NCBI RefSeq assembly: GCF_002979555.1 | Contig: NZ_PCOZ01000013.1 | Location: forward strand, 56,717-120,716 | DNA length: 64,000 nucleotides | Direction: 5' to 3' | From: Pseudomonas sp. MYb60 | GTDB lineage: Bacteria; Pseudomonadota; Gammaproteobacteria; Pseudomonadales; Pseudomonadaceae | In this document: positions 35,507-45,074 of the stretch, in pieces | How the letters are laid out: the number at the start of each line of letters is the position of its first letter | Position numbering within the stretch: position 1 is the stretch's first letter | Position numbers and translations under genes: made by a program | The notes under the pieces: generated by a model | What the model was told of the DNA's origin: nothing | The model's database searches: none | The model's input: only the letters and a program-made list of their open reading frames with translations

Positions 35507-38176
35507 TCACACCTCCAGGGCGACGGGCTGAGCCGTGTCTTGAACATCGGTGAAATGCAGGCTGATACCGTCATCGTCGCTGTAGCCGAGCCTCACGCCG
35601 TGGGTGCGTTGCTGCGCCGCGCGGCGTTCCAGCAGCTGTTGACTGAGTACGGGCAGGATTTGCTCGTTGAGCAGGCTGTCGATGTTGCGGGCACCGGAAT
35701 CGGGCAGCAGGCAGGCGGCAACCAGTGCGTCATTCAGGGCGTCGTCAATCTGGCACGCCAGGCCGTAATGGCGTTGCAGGCGCTTGGCGACCTGGGCCAG
35801 TTTGATCGCCACGATGCACTTGAGTGCATCGGCTTGCAGCGGGCGGTAGATCAGGGTTTGAAAGCGTGCCAGCAACGCGGGTTGGAAATGCTCGCGCAGG
35901 ATGGGGCGCAGCAGTTCATGCAGCACGCTGTCCGGTGCATCCGGTTGTTCATGCACACAGGTTTGCAGCAGGTCGCTGCCGAGGTTGGAAGTCATGAGAA
36001 TGATGGTGTTGCGAAAGTCGATCTCGCGCCCTTCACCATCGCGCATGAAGCCGCGATCGAAGACCTGGTAGAACACATTCAGCACGTCACGATGGGCCTT
36101 TTCCACTTCGTCGAGCAGCACGACGCTGTAGGGCCGTTGACGCACGGCTTCGGTGAGCACACCACCCTGGCCGTAACCGACATAGCCGGGCGGTGAGCCT
36201 TTGAGTTGGCTGACGGTATGGGCTTCCTGGTACTCGGAAAAGTTGAGGGTGATCAGCGATTTTTCGCCACCGAACAGGCTGTCCGCCAGGGCCAGGGCGG
36301 TTTCGGTCTTGCCCACGCCGCTGGTGCCGACCAGCAGGAACACGCCCAGCGGCGCCTTGTCATCGGTGAGGCCGGTTTTGGCCGCCCGCAGGCGCTGGGC
36401 CATGGCGCTCAGGGCCGACGCCTGCCCGATGACACGCTCGCCTAACTGCTGCTCCAGCATCAGCAGATTGGCCTGTTCATCCTTGAGCAAGCTGCCCAGT
36501 GGCACCCCGGTCCAATCGGCAATGACTTCGGCCACGCTACGCGCGTCGACATCCAGCGACAGGAGCGGCTGGTTGCCTTGGACATCGCTCAACTGTCGTT
36601 GCAGTTCCTCGCAGGTCTCCCGCTGCAGCGGCTGCGTTTGACGCGCATCGATCAGTTGCTGGGTCAGGTCAAGTTCTTGCCGATACTGCTGCTCCAGACC
36701 GATGTATTGGCGTTGCAGCTCGGCATGTTGGGCGGCGATCACCGCCAGACGCTCATCGGCGCCATGCCCGCCAAGGCGCTGATCCTGTTCCAGGGCTTGG
36801 CCCTCCAGTTCCAGGGCCACTTGCCGGGCACTCAGGCGGATCAACGCCTGCGGTTCGCAGTCCAGGCTCATACGCACTCGGGCGCTGGCGGTATCCAGCA
36901 GGTCGACGGCTTTGTCCGGCAGTTGGCGACCGGTGAGGTAGCGCCGCGACAGGCTGACCGCAGCCTGCACGGCCGCATCCTGAATGTGCACGCCATGGTG
37001 GGTGGCGTAGCGCCCTTTGAGGCCGCGCAACATCAGGCTGGCGCTGGCATCGTCCGGCTCATCGACCTTGACCATCTGGAAGCGCCTTTCCAAGGCCGCG
37101 TCGCGCTCGAAATACTGCTTGTACTCGCTCCAGGTGGTCGCAGCGATGGTGCGCAATTCACCACGGGCCAAGGCGGGCTTGAGCAGGTTGGCTGCGTCGG
37201 CGCCGCCAGCCTGGTTGCCGGCGCCGATCAGGGTGTGGGCTTCGTCAATGAACAACAGCACCGGTTGTTCGGACTGTTGCACGGCGTCGATCACGTTTTT
37301 CAGCCGTTGTTCAAACTCGCCTTTGACGCCTGCGCCAGCTTGCAACAACCCCAGGTCAAGGGTGCGTACACTGACCGATTTGAGACTGTCCGGCACCATG
37401 CCGTGGGCGATGCTCAACGCCAAGCCTTCGACCAGTGCTGTTTTGCCGACACCGGGCTCGCCCACCAGAATCGGGTTGTTTTTACGACGGCGGCTGAGGA
37501 TGTCGATGACCTGGCGGACTTCGTCGTCACGGCCAAACACCGGGTCGATCTGCCCTTGCGCTGCCTTGGCTGTGAGGTCATGGGTGAACCTGTCCAATAC
37601 CGCCTGCAACGCCTCCACTTTTTTCGTTGCGCTGGGTGGGAGTATGGCGAGCTCACCTGAAGACGTTTCGGGACTGCCCGACGCAGCTGAAGCTTGCACC
37701 TCGGGGCGTTCCTCGGACGATTGATCCAACAGCACCAAGAGGCGCTGCAACTGAGCCTCACTGAGGCTGAGCAAAGGCCAAGCGGCTTCACACACCAGCA
37801 AGCTGGGCGTTTCCATCAACGCGCTCAGCAAGTGTACGGAACGCAGGCTGTCGTTGTTGTCGTCCAGCGAGGCCCGCAACCAGGCGTTTTTGATCAGTTG
37901 CTGCAATGGCTTCGACAGCTGCGGCTTGCTCTGTACGCTTCGTGGCAGACGGTCGATATGCTCCAGCAGCCCGTACCACAGCGTCTCCATATTCCATTCG
38001 TAACGACGCGCGATCACGGTCAGGTCACCGTCCCCCTGTCCCAGCAACTTGAGCAGCCAGGGTTCAATGGTGATCTGCGCGTGCGCCCGGTTTTGGCACA
38101 GCGAGGCCGCTGCACTCAATGCCTGGGCGCAGTAGGGGTTGAGGCGGCGAAGCAAGCGAGTGGAATTGGGTGCCAT
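35507..38176 (-). CDS. tssH: T6SS sheath-recycling ATPase ClpV (TssH)
   Basis: AAA+ unfoldase of 889 residues that extracts and recycles contracted TssB/TssC sheath. It has the ClpV N-domain (about 1-150), a first ATPase domain with GEPGVGKTALVEG and Walker B LLFIDEAHTLIGAG, a coiled middle domain (about 400-520, Gln-rich) and a second ATPase domain with GTSGVGKTETALAL and VVLLDEVEKAH. The ATG at 38176 opens MAPNSTRLLRRLNPYCAQAL, typical of the family; the frame extends further upstream without support. Confidence 0.95.
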   Translation of the reverse strand: MAPNSTRLLRRLNPYCAQALSAAASLCQNRAHAQITIEPWLLKLLGQGDGDLTVIARRYEWNMETLWYGLLEHIDRLPRSVQSKPQLSKPLQQLIKNAWLRASLDDNNDSLRSVHLLSALMETPSLLVCEAAWPLLSLSEAQLQRLLVLLDQSSEERPEVQASAASGSPETSSGELAILPPSATKKVEALQAVLDRFTHDLTAKAAQGQIDPVFGRDDEVRQVIDILSRRRKNNPILVGEPGVGKTALVEGLALSIAHGMVPDSLKSVSVRTLDLGLLQAGAGVKGEFEQRLKNVIDAVQQSEQPVLLFIDEAHTLIGAGNQAGGADAANLLKPALARGELRTIAATTWSEYKQYFERDAALERRFQMVKVDEPDDASASLMLRGLKGRYATHHGVHIQDAAVQAAVSLSRRYLTGRQLPDKAVDLLDTASARVRMSLDCEPQALIRLSARQVALELEGQALEQDQRLGGHGADERLAVIAAQHAELQRQYIGLEQQYRQELDLTQQLIDARQTQPLQRETCEELQRQLSDVQGNQPLLSLDVDARSVAEVIADWTGVPLGSLLKDEQANLLMLEQQLGERVIGQASALSAMAQRLRAAKTGLTDDKAPLGVFLLVGTSGVGKTETALALADSLFGGEKSLITLNFSEYQEAHTVSQLKGSPPGYVGYGQGGVLTEAVRQRPYSVVLLDEVEKAHRDVLNVFYQVFDRGFMRDGEGREIDFRNTIILMTSNLGSDLLQTCVHEQPDAPDSVLHELLRPILREHFQPALLARFQTLIYRPLQADALKCIVAIKLAQVAKRLQRHYGLACQIDDALNDALVAACLLPDSGARNIDSLLNEQILPVLSQQLLERRAAQQRTHGVRLGYSDDDGISLHFTDVQDTAQPVALEV

Positions 38177-38298
38177 ACGGTTACATCCTTGTTCGGGGAT
38201 CTGGGTGTGTCGTCGATAAAACCAGCCGGGGTTCTGCAACTCGATGTGTTTGGCTGAACGCCCGCGAACGGACGCTCAACCCAGCACACCGGCAGCCA

Positions 38299-38318
38299 GC
38301 AGGCGAAAGCACGCCTGC
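38299..38318. terminator. Hairpin between hcp and clpV
   Basis: GCAGGCG / CGCCTGC with a six-base loop, 14 bp downstream of the hcp stop. No U-run follows on the minus strand, so it is more likely to mark a 3' end or processing site that lets hcp message exceed that of clpV than to be a full terminator. Confidence 0.4.
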
Positions 38319-38331
38319 GGCCCCATGCGTA

Positions 38332-38823
38332 TCACGCGCTTTGGCGTTCGTTCCACGAATCGGAGTGGATGATGTTGCCGTCCTTGTAGGTCCAGGTGAC
38401 CTTCTCGTAACGCAACTCGACCTGCTCCAGGTGGTTGTGCTTCTCTTTGGCTGGGTCTTTGACGTCGTGCATTTTCGGTGCGACTTTCACCACCTTGACG
38501 TTTTCCAGTTTGGTGATGAAATACTCGACTTCTTCCCCGGCGTCGTCGATGCGATACCACTTGAACTCAGCACTCTTGAGGGTTTGCCCGGTGGTCACCG
38601 CCTTGTAAAGGTAAGGGCTGGACGAATCGATTTCCTTGGAAAACAGAAACGGGGTGTGTACGCGCGTGCCGGTCAACTTGCCGGTGTTGTTGTCGGTGGG
38701 GATGTACAGGCTGTGGTCCTGGGCAACCACTTCGATGCTGCCTTCTCGCTTTTGCACGTCCACCGAACCTTTGATGCTTGCGCCGCCGTCGTCTTGCAGC
38801 CAGAGGTAAACGGGAATTGCCAT
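38332..38823 (-). CDS. hcp: T6SS tube protein Hcp (TssD)
   Basis: Tube subunit of 163 residues, forming hexameric rings that stack inside the sheath and are secreted. It has the canonical start MAIPVYLWLQDDGGASIKGS, the segment DRHARTHTPFLFSKEIDSS-like in frame (read as GTRVHTPFLFSKEIDSS), and KNVKVVKVAPKMHD-type strands. A strong ribosome site (GGAG) precedes the ATG at 38823. It lies 23 bp after the OmpA-domain gene and before clpV. Confidence 0.95.
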   Translation of the reverse strand: MAIPVYLWLQDDGGASIKGSVDVQKREGSIEVVAQDHSLYIPTDNNTGKLTGTRVHTPFLFSKEIDSSSPYLYKAVTTGQTLKSAEFKWYRIDDAGEEVEYFITKLENVKVVKVAPKMHDVKDPAKEKHNHLEQVELRYEKVTWTYKDGNIIHSDSWNERQSA

Positions 38824-38846
38824 GTGAAGCTCCTTTTCCTGGAAAT

Positions 38847-40565
38847 TTAACTGTCGCGGGATGCGACAGGGGGTTGCCTGTCCGGCTCCGCGGTAGAGAG
38901 CACACACGCCCCTGCCTCCGGTACCAGACGGATATCTACGCGGCGATTGGCTGCACGCCCCGCTTCGGTGTCGTTACTGGCGATCGGCTGGCTGGCGCCG
39001 AAGCCCTGCACCGCAAAACAGCTGTCGGGCATGCCGCCCATCTGCTGCATCCAGGCATGCACGGCGGCGGCGCGGGCGTGAGATAGTCGAAGGTTGTTAT
39101 GCGAGTCGCCGGTAGCGTCGGTATGCCCGGCGATCACGATCAGCCAGCCTGGCTGCGCCTTAATGCCGACCAGAGCATTGATCAGGACTTTGGTCGAATC
39201 CGGCATGAGCTGGGCACTGCCGGTAGCGAACAGCGACAGGCTGTCCAGCCGTACGGGGTTGGCAATTCGCGTGGGCGGTGTGGTCGACGGTGGCTCAACA
39301 TGCGCGGCCAGCACTGCCAGCAGCGGCGCGCGCAGGCGTTCGCCGCGGTACAGGCCCAGGCCGAATGCCAAGGGCACGCCGTGCCGGTAGTAAGCGTCCA
39401 GGCGCTGGGCGTCCTGGCGAAGGACGGTCACGGCGTCTTCACGCCAAAGAAACTCGCGCTGCTCACGCTGGGTCGGCTGTGGAATGGCCGCATAGCGCCG
39501 TACATCGTCACTGACCTGACGCACCAACAAGGTGTTCTGCCACGCCGAGCTTGCGAGTGCGACTACACCTGCGACGGTGAACAACCACAGGGCAGCGATG
39601 CTTGCGCGGTGCACCGGGGAGCGCAGCGGGCCGAGGGGGAGCAGGCTGAGCAAAGCGTCCGGGAACGGTAAGACCGCATCCGTCACGGGATGCCTGTGGT
39701 CAGTGAGCGCCACTCTACTGCGCAACCATTGCTGCCACAGGCTCCCTTTTACGGCATGAGGCAATGCCGGTACCAACTTGACGGCGCAGGCCGTAGTCAA
39801 ACCTGGAGAGCTGCGAGTGCCGAGGTGTGGCAGCACGGCGTCATGCAGCCAGGCCACAACGCTGTTCAGCTGTATGCTCGCGTGCATCCGGGCCGCCTGT
39901 ATGAACGAGCCAGTGGTTTGCTGCTGCCACTCATCCAAGCTGACGCAAGCACCCGCATCACGCACACGGACGTCGGCCTGGCCGTTGTTCCAACCGAACC
40001 AAGGCTCCTCGCCCTGCAAGGTTTGCAGGTAGCTCACCAACAACAGCGGCAGCGCAATACCGCGCTTGCGTGCCAAGGCCAACTGGTGATTGAAGGCGCG
40101 CAGTTGACCGGCGAGGACGGCGCCATCGCTATGGGCGCCGGGGTTGACGGTGAACATCACGCCAAGTTGCCCACCCCAGCCTGGGCGCAAGGCCAGGACG
40201 CTATCGGTGACGGTCGGCAGCTGCTTCAGGCTGGGCACGCGCACATAGCAACCTTGCTCGGTGACACGCAGGGCCAAATGCTCGGCTGGAACAGTGCCAA
40301 ATAGGCCCTCCAGGCCATCACCGCAGACCAGCACTACAGGGTGACGGAACGACGCCGCAGGCAAGGCCATGTTATCGGCCAGCCGCACCGACCCGCGCTG
40401 GCGTTCGACACGGCGACGCAGCGATAGCCAGGCCCACGCTACACAACACACCGCGATGAACACGCCGAGGGTACGTAGCCATATCGCGAGCGGAATGATG
40501 ACCAGCAAAGCAAGGACCAGTGCCCCTGCCCACAGGTAAAGTATTCGATACAGGTTGAAGGTCAT
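38847..40565 (-). CDS. T6SS-associated OmpA-domain membrane protein
   Basis: Protein of 572 residues. It has two N-terminal membrane helices (about 8-45), a large unrecognised cytoplasmic domain, another membrane helix around 340-360 (ALWLFTVAGVVALASS) and a C-terminal OmpA-like peptidoglycan-binding domain with GHTDATGDSHNNLRLSHARA and ASQPIASNDTEAGRAANRRV. It probably anchors the trans-envelope complex to the cell wall, a role played by a C-terminal fusion or TagL in other systems where TssL is short, as here. The OmpA part is closely related to that at 18190. Confidence 0.83.
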   Translation of the reverse strand: MTFNLYRILYLWAGALVLALLVIIPLAIWLRTLGVFIAVCCVAWAWLSLRRRVERQRGSVRLADNMALPAASFRHPVVLVCGDGLEGLFGTVPAEHLALRVTEQGCYVRVPSLKQLPTVTDSVLALRPGWGGQLGVMFTVNPGAHSDGAVLAGQLRAFNHQLALARKRGIALPLLLVSYLQTLQGEEPWFGWNNGQADVRVRDAGACVSLDEWQQQTTGSFIQAARMHASIQLNSVVAWLHDAVLPHLGTRSSPGLTTACAVKLVPALPHAVKGSLWQQWLRSRVALTDHRHPVTDAVLPFPDALLSLLPLGPLRSPVHRASIAALWLFTVAGVVALASSAWQNTLLVRQVSDDVRRYAAIPQPTQREQREFLWREDAVTVLRQDAQRLDAYYRHGVPLAFGLGLYRGERLRAPLLAVLAAHVEPPSTTPPTRIANPVRLDSLSLFATGSAQLMPDSTKVLINALVGIKAQPGWLIVIAGHTDATGDSHNNLRLSHARAAAVHAWMQQMGGMPDSCFAVQGFGASQPIASNDTEAGRAANRRVDIRLVPEAGACVLSTAEPDRQPPVASRDS

Positions 40566-40572
40566 CTGGCCC

Positions 40573-41256
40573 TCACACCTGATCAGGCAAGAGCGAGGCA
40601 ATTGCGCCGCTCAATAGGTAATCCAATCCCCACCATGTGGCCGCAAGCAACATCCCTACGGCCACTACATGGACCAGAGGTGATCGCAGCCAAGCCAGGC
40701 CTGCGATCAGCTCACGGCCGTTCGCCTGCGTTATCAGGCTTTGACTGACCTGAAGTGGGGTGATCCGTGCACTGAGGTCAACCAATAACTGCTCACGCTC
40801 GGGATCACTCAGATCACGATAGCGCCCACGAAACCCCAACATCAGTACCCGTTGAAAGGCCGTCAGCACCTGCCGATCGGGCGCAGGCTCGCGCAAGACG
40901 TCGCGCATGTCCTCGTACAGAAACTCGCCCGCCTGATGGCGATTGAAGAACTTGGTCTGCAATGGTTCACTGGCCCAGGAGGCGTGCGCGTCACCGTCGG
41001 CGCAAGTGAGTACGGTTTCATCCAACAACGCGCACTGAGCATGACTGATGTGGTCTATGCTGCGTTGGCTCAGGCCCGCCAGTTTCAACTGCTGCCGAAC
41101 GTGTTCAACCTGCTCAACACAAAGTTGCGACAGGTCCTGGCTGCGCGGCACGGAGGCGCCCTGGCGCAATTCGACCACCAACAGGTAGGTGTCCTGCAAC
41201 AGCGCATCAATATCCACAGCCTTTGCTGTGTGTTCTTTGGAAGCCGTCAGGTTCAT
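40573..41256 (-). CDS. tssL: T6SS inner-membrane protein TssL (DotU), short form
   Basis: Protein of 227 residues with the DotU cytoplasmic domain (CALLDETVLTCADGDAHASW, TKFFNRHQAGEFLYEDMRDV, GFRGRYRDLSDPEREQLL) and one C-terminal membrane helix (about 193-215). TssL links TssM to the baseplate through TssK. It lacks a peptidoglycan-binding extension; the OmpA domain is supplied by the next gene seven bases downstream. It overlaps tssK by four bases. Confidence 0.94.
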   Translation of the reverse strand: MNLTASKEHTAKAVDIDALLQDTYLLVVELRQGASVPRSQDLSQLCVEQVEHVRQQLKLAGLSQRSIDHISHAQCALLDETVLTCADGDAHASWASEPLQTKFFNRHQAGEFLYEDMRDVLREPAPDRQVLTAFQRVLMLGFRGRYRDLSDPEREQLLVDLSARITPLQVSQSLITQANGRELIAGLAWLRSPLVHVVAVGMLLAATWWGLDYLLSGAIASLLPDQV

Positions 41257-42608
41257 GAGCGCAGCACCGCAAACAGTTCAAGCTTCACGTCGGCCAAGGT
41301 ACTTGGCACATAGAAAGCGCATACCCCTTCGTCCAGCACCGCCCGCCCCTTGGAGTGATCAAGGTCCAGCGCGAAATACTGGTTTTCCAGACGCAATGGA
41401 ATCGCCGCCGGTACATGGCTTAGGGATTGCAGCGGAACACCGTCAAGCGCCGCGTTGACCAGGTAATTGACCTCGTCCGGCGTACCGATTTTGCACAGAC
41501 GTGGGAATTGATCCTGCAACTGCGCCGCCGGTAGTCGGCAGCGCACAGATAGGTAAAAGTCAGCGCCGTCACGCTCGCGCAGACGAGGATCATTCAACGT
41601 GACCTGCCAACGATTGGCGCCATGCTCCTCCAGCTCCAAAGCAATGACCCGCGACGGCAGGCTGGCTTCCAGCAGCAAGGAAATGGTGTGCATCAATGGC
41701 GGGAACACCGCCCCCAAAGACTCGTGCCGGTAGGCTGGAATCTTGTCGATATCGTGCTCCAGTGAGAACGTCAGCAGACTGCCTGCCAGCTTTATCAACT
41801 GCTGATAGACCTGCTCGGGGTGCCGTGCGGGAAACGCCTGAAGATCCTCCAATACCGGCTGATAGGTATTCAAGGCATTAAGCAACCAGAACAGCGATAC
41901 ATCAGCCACAGCAAAGTCGGCCATGCGCTGGTTGCTTTCGCGGCGCATGCCCATAAGCCGTTGCCGCTTGGCCGATAGCTGTGTCAACAGGTTGTCCAAC
42001 TGGCTCAACAACCCCGCATGAGCAGCGAAACTCAGCAGCGGTGGAACATAGGCCGGATCGAGGCTCCAAGCGCCCTGCCCATCACGCACCAGGCGCGCGA
42101 TTGGGCAGGTCAGGTAATCGGCATTGTCATCGCGATGCAGGCGCAGGCTCAGTGCGTGCTCCATCACACCAATGGACTGAACCTCATCTGCATAGACGTC
42201 TTGTACCTCGCGCCACGACTGGCGATAGCGCATCGGCCGATCAACTCTGCCACCCTCAAATAGGCAGTTGTTGCCGTTGGCCTGCTCCAGCGGCAAGGCC
42301 AAAAGCAACAAAGCCTCCTGATCGTCGTCAGCCAGCAACTGCGCCAACTCCAAGGCAGGAGGCAGACGGTCCACCTGCTCAGTGTCAATCCACGTGCCAT
42401 CTGGCATTCGCATGCGCAGTTGAGTCGCCTTGAGTTTGCCCAGTCGCAACGCCTCCGGGTCAAACTCAACGGCCTGGACACCCCAAGGGTGCGACAGGGT
42501 CAGTTGAGCGAGTCGCTCGTTAGTCCAAGCCTCCCAGCGCGCCTGCTGCTGGAATTGCTGCGGACACAGCAACGCCCCGGCGGCCCATAGAGGGCGATCG
42601 ATCTTCAT
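41253..42608 (-). CDS. tssK: T6SS baseplate-membrane connector TssK
   Basis: Protein of 451 residues that links the baseplate wedges to the membrane complex and is related to phage receptor-binding proteins. Typical segments are LWAAGALLCPQQFQQQARWE at the start, LPRLCKIGTPDEVNYLVNAA-type sequence (read as FPRLCKIGTPDEVNYLVN) and YFALDLDHSKG near the end. It follows tssC by 24 bp and overlaps tssL, so the genes are co-translated. Confidence 0.93.
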   Translation of the reverse strand: MKIDRPLWAAGALLCPQQFQQQARWEAWTNERLAQLTLSHPWGVQAVEFDPEALRLGKLKATQLRMRMPDGTWIDTEQVDRLPPALELAQLLADDDQEALLLLALPLEQANGNNCLFEGGRVDRPMRYRQSWREVQDVYADEVQSIGVMEHALSLRLHRDDNADYLTCPIARLVRDGQGAWSLDPAYVPPLLSFAAHAGLLSQLDNLLTQLSAKRQRLMGMRRESNQRMADFAVADVSLFWLLNALNTYQPVLEDLQAFPARHPEQVYQQLIKLAGSLLTFSLEHDIDKIPAYRHESLGAVFPPLMHTISLLLEASLPSRVIALELEEHGANRWQVTLNDPRLRERDGADFYLSVRCRLPAAQLQDQFPRLCKIGTPDEVNYLVNAALDGVPLQSLSHVPAAIPLRLENQYFALDLDHSKGRAVLDEGVCAFYVPSTLADVKLELFAVLRS

Positions 42609-42631
42609 GGCATCGTTTCCCTACGACTGAA

Positions 42632-44170
42632 TCAGGCTTTGGCCTTGGGCATCTGCGAAACCAGCGACAGGTTCACATCCATGCCCTCGACCTGGAAGTG
42701 CGGCACGGCATACAACTTGACGCGGAAGAAGCCGGGGTTGTCCTCGATATCTTCAACCGTGACCTTCGCATCTCGCAGTGGGTGCGAAGCTTGCAGGTCA
42801 TCGCCCGGATCAGTCATTTCGGTCACCAACCCGCCGATCCATTTGTTCAGCTCAAGTTCCAGCAGACGACGGTCCTTGGTGGTCCCGATGTTTTCGCGCT
42901 GGATCAGCTTCAGGTAGTGGGCTATGCGGGACAGCAGGAAGATGTAAGGCAGGCGCGCGTTGATGCGGCTGTTGGCGGTGGCGTCGGCCGTGTCATACAA
43001 CGCAGGCTTTTGCGCAGAATTGGCTGAGAAGAAGCATGCATAGTCGCGGTTCTTGTAGTACGAAAGCGGAATGAAACCGAGGTTGGCAAATTCGAACTCG
43101 CGCGTTTCCGGGATCATCACTTCGGAAGGGATCTTGACCTGATTGCCGGTGCCCAAGTCGTACAGATGGATCGGCAACTCCGTGACGGCACCACCCGATT
43201 GCGGCCCACGAATCTGCACGCACCAGCCGTTGGTGACGAAGCTCTTGACCATGTTGGCGGCAAAGGCAAAGGACGCATTGGTCCACAGGTACTTGTCGTG
43301 ATCCGGCCCTTTTACGCTTTCGATGTAATTGAAGCTGCGTACGGGAACGGTGTCAGGCCCATAAGGCAGCCGACCCAGAACGCGTGGCATGACCAGGCCG
43401 ATGTAGCGTGCATCATCACTGTCACGGAATGCCTTCCACTTGATGTATTCGGCACGGTCAAAGTAGTTGCCGATGTCTTTGATCGCGGCTACATCTTCCA
43501 TGGAGTCTTTGCCAAAGAAAGCCGGACCTACGGAACCCACAAACGGCATATGCGCAGCGGCGGCTACTTTTGAAATATTGCGCAGCAAGGCAATGTCCTG
43601 AGGACTCCGGTCAAATTCGTAGTTGGAGATGGCCGAGGCAATCGGCTCACCCCCTGGGGTATCGTATTCCTGGGTATAGGTATGCAGATACAAGCCACTC
43701 TGGGCGATTTCCGGAGCATCCTCGAAATCCTGCACCAAGTGGTCCTTGCTGATATCCAATAGCTCTATACGAACGTTCTGACGGAAGTCTGTCTGGTCGA
43801 TCAGCGATTTCACGCCACGCCACGTTGACTCGACGCGTTGAAAGTCAGGATGGTGCATGACCACGTCAAGTTGGCGACTGATCTGCATATCCAACAAAGC
43901 GATATGCTCGTCCAGCAGAATCTTGTCCAACCGCTCGACTTTTTGCGGAGATTGCTTAAGCAACTTTAAAAAGACACTCACGGCGGCCGTTACCCGCTCA
44001 TCGGCCGAGACCTCAGACAGCGCCTCAGAGTTCTGGAAAACCTCGATACCTCCCAACTCAGCAACTGGACTTAAGTTGATCTTGTTAAACAGAGTGGCAT
44101 ACACACCATTGTTTTCTTCAGGCAACACTGTAGCACCGCGCGATTGCACGTTGGAATTTTCTGCAGGCAT
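42632..44170 (-). CDS. tssC: T6SS sheath large subunit TssC (VipB)
   Basis: Contractile sheath protein of 512 residues, the normal length. Highly conserved segments are visible: HHPDFQRVESTWRGVKSLID, EYDTPGGEPIASAISNYEFD, WKAFRDSDDARYIGLVMPRV, LPYGPDTVPVRSFNYIE and the C-terminal FFRVKLYAVPHFQVEGMDVN. It forms heterodimers with TssB and is the substrate lattice recycled by ClpV. Second gene of the operon, 33 bp after tssB. Confidence 0.96.
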   Translation of the reverse strand: MPAENSNVQSRGATVLPEENNGVYATLFNKINLSPVAELGGIEVFQNSEALSEVSADERVTAAVSVFLKLLKQSPQKVERLDKILLDEHIALLDMQISRQLDVVMHHPDFQRVESTWRGVKSLIDQTDFRQNVRIELLDISKDHLVQDFEDAPEIAQSGLYLHTYTQEYDTPGGEPIASAISNYEFDRSPQDIALLRNISKVAAAAHMPFVGSVGPAFFGKDSMEDVAAIKDIGNYFDRAEYIKWKAFRDSDDARYIGLVMPRVLGRLPYGPDTVPVRSFNYIESVKGPDHDKYLWTNASFAFAANMVKSFVTNGWCVQIRGPQSGGAVTELPIHLYDLGTGNQVKIPSEVMIPETREFEFANLGFIPLSYYKNRDYACFFSANSAQKPALYDTADATANSRINARLPYIFLLSRIAHYLKLIQRENIGTTKDRRLLELELNKWIGGLVTEMTDPGDDLQASHPLRDAKVTVEDIEDNPGFFRVKLYAVPHFQVEGMDVNLSLVSQMPKAKA

Positions 44171-44203
44171 GATGGAACTTCCTTTTAAAACTACCGATAT
44201 GAA

Positions 44204-44707
44204 TTAACGTTCTTCTTTGGGCGCCAAAGCAGCCAACTCGGCGCGAAGCTCATCACTAAGTGCGTCATCCTTAAGGATGCGCTCCAGCTCATGACGAAAG
44301 GTCACGTTATCCAACAGGTTCGATTTGAGGTCACGCAACAGGTTGCGCATGGCCAATAAGGCCCGCAGTTGCGGAATCTGCCGCGCTACCTGCTCGGGCT
44401 CGAAGTCCTTCATGCTCTGGAAATTCAACTCGACGGAGGTGTCAGATGCATCGCCGGCCAATGTGTTATCGACTGCGAGTTTCAGGCTAGGCGAAAACTC
44501 GCCCAGAACACTGTCGAAGTTGTTTTTATTGATGTCGACCTTGCCTCGCTCAGAGAGCGGGCGTTGCTCCTTGCCATTGCTGTAATCACCCATGACCATC
44601 AACTTGAGCGGCAACTCGACTTTCTTCTGAGCACCACCAGTATGCAAATCAAGCTTGATATTGACTCGCGCCTTGGGCACTTCATTCTGAAAACTATTTG
44701 AAGCCAT
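44204..44707 (-). CDS. tssB: T6SS sheath small subunit TssB (VipA)
   Basis: Sheath protein of 167 residues with conserved elements PKARVNIKLDLHTGGAQKKV, LPLKLMVMGDYSNGKEQRPL, and the C-terminal region RELLRDLKSNLLDNVTFRHE-like (read as NLLRDLKSNLLDN). It carries the helix contacted by ClpV in related systems. It is the first gene of the T6SS operon. A very strong ribosome site GGAGGGGAGGGG precedes its ATG. Confidence 0.95.
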   Translation of the reverse strand: MASNSFQNEVPKARVNIKLDLHTGGAQKKVELPLKLMVMGDYSNGKEQRPLSERGKVDINKNNFDSVLGEFSPSLKLAVDNTLAGDASDTSVELNFQSMKDFEPEQVARQIPQLRALLAMRNLLRDLKSNLLDNVTFRHELERILKDDALSDELRAELAALAPKEER

Positions 44708-45074
44708 GACCCCTCCCCTCCAGACACTTTTTCAACAGCAGTTGCTGCCGTAAATAAAGCAAGACTGGAACCTATACCTCTAGCCGACTCGCCAGCATAC
44801 TCACCGACCACAGTACATAAATTCCATTTCATGAGGTCAAAGTGCTACATACCGTGCACTTATTTCCTTCCTCATTACAATGAAGTATCTCAATCAACCT
44901 TGACCAGCCCCCAAAGCACGAGAGGGAACTTTCGATAACGAATTGGCGAGATTTCCCACAGACACCCCATTTTCGCCTACTGCCTGGAATGAACCGCCCT
45001 TGACGCCAGCCCCCTTGGCCAAATTCCTCTCTCCACCCTGATGAAGCTTGGATTGACGGGATCGCACCCCTCAA
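44708..45074 (-). promoter_or_regulatory. Promoter region of the T6SS operon
   Basis: 367 bp without a convincing gene, between tssB and the decayed integrase. A possible sigma54 element on the minus strand has the GG of the -24 box at 44771-44772 and the GC of the -12 box at 44759-44760, with exactly ten bases between and TTGC at -12. That would start transcription about 40 bp before tssB. I see no clear enhancer-binding palindrome and no equally good sigma70 promoter. Confidence 0.4.

Noticed and set aside
44829..45074. 81-codon minus-strand ORF upstream of tssB
   Set aside because: Lies in the promoter region, no motif, composition not protein-like.
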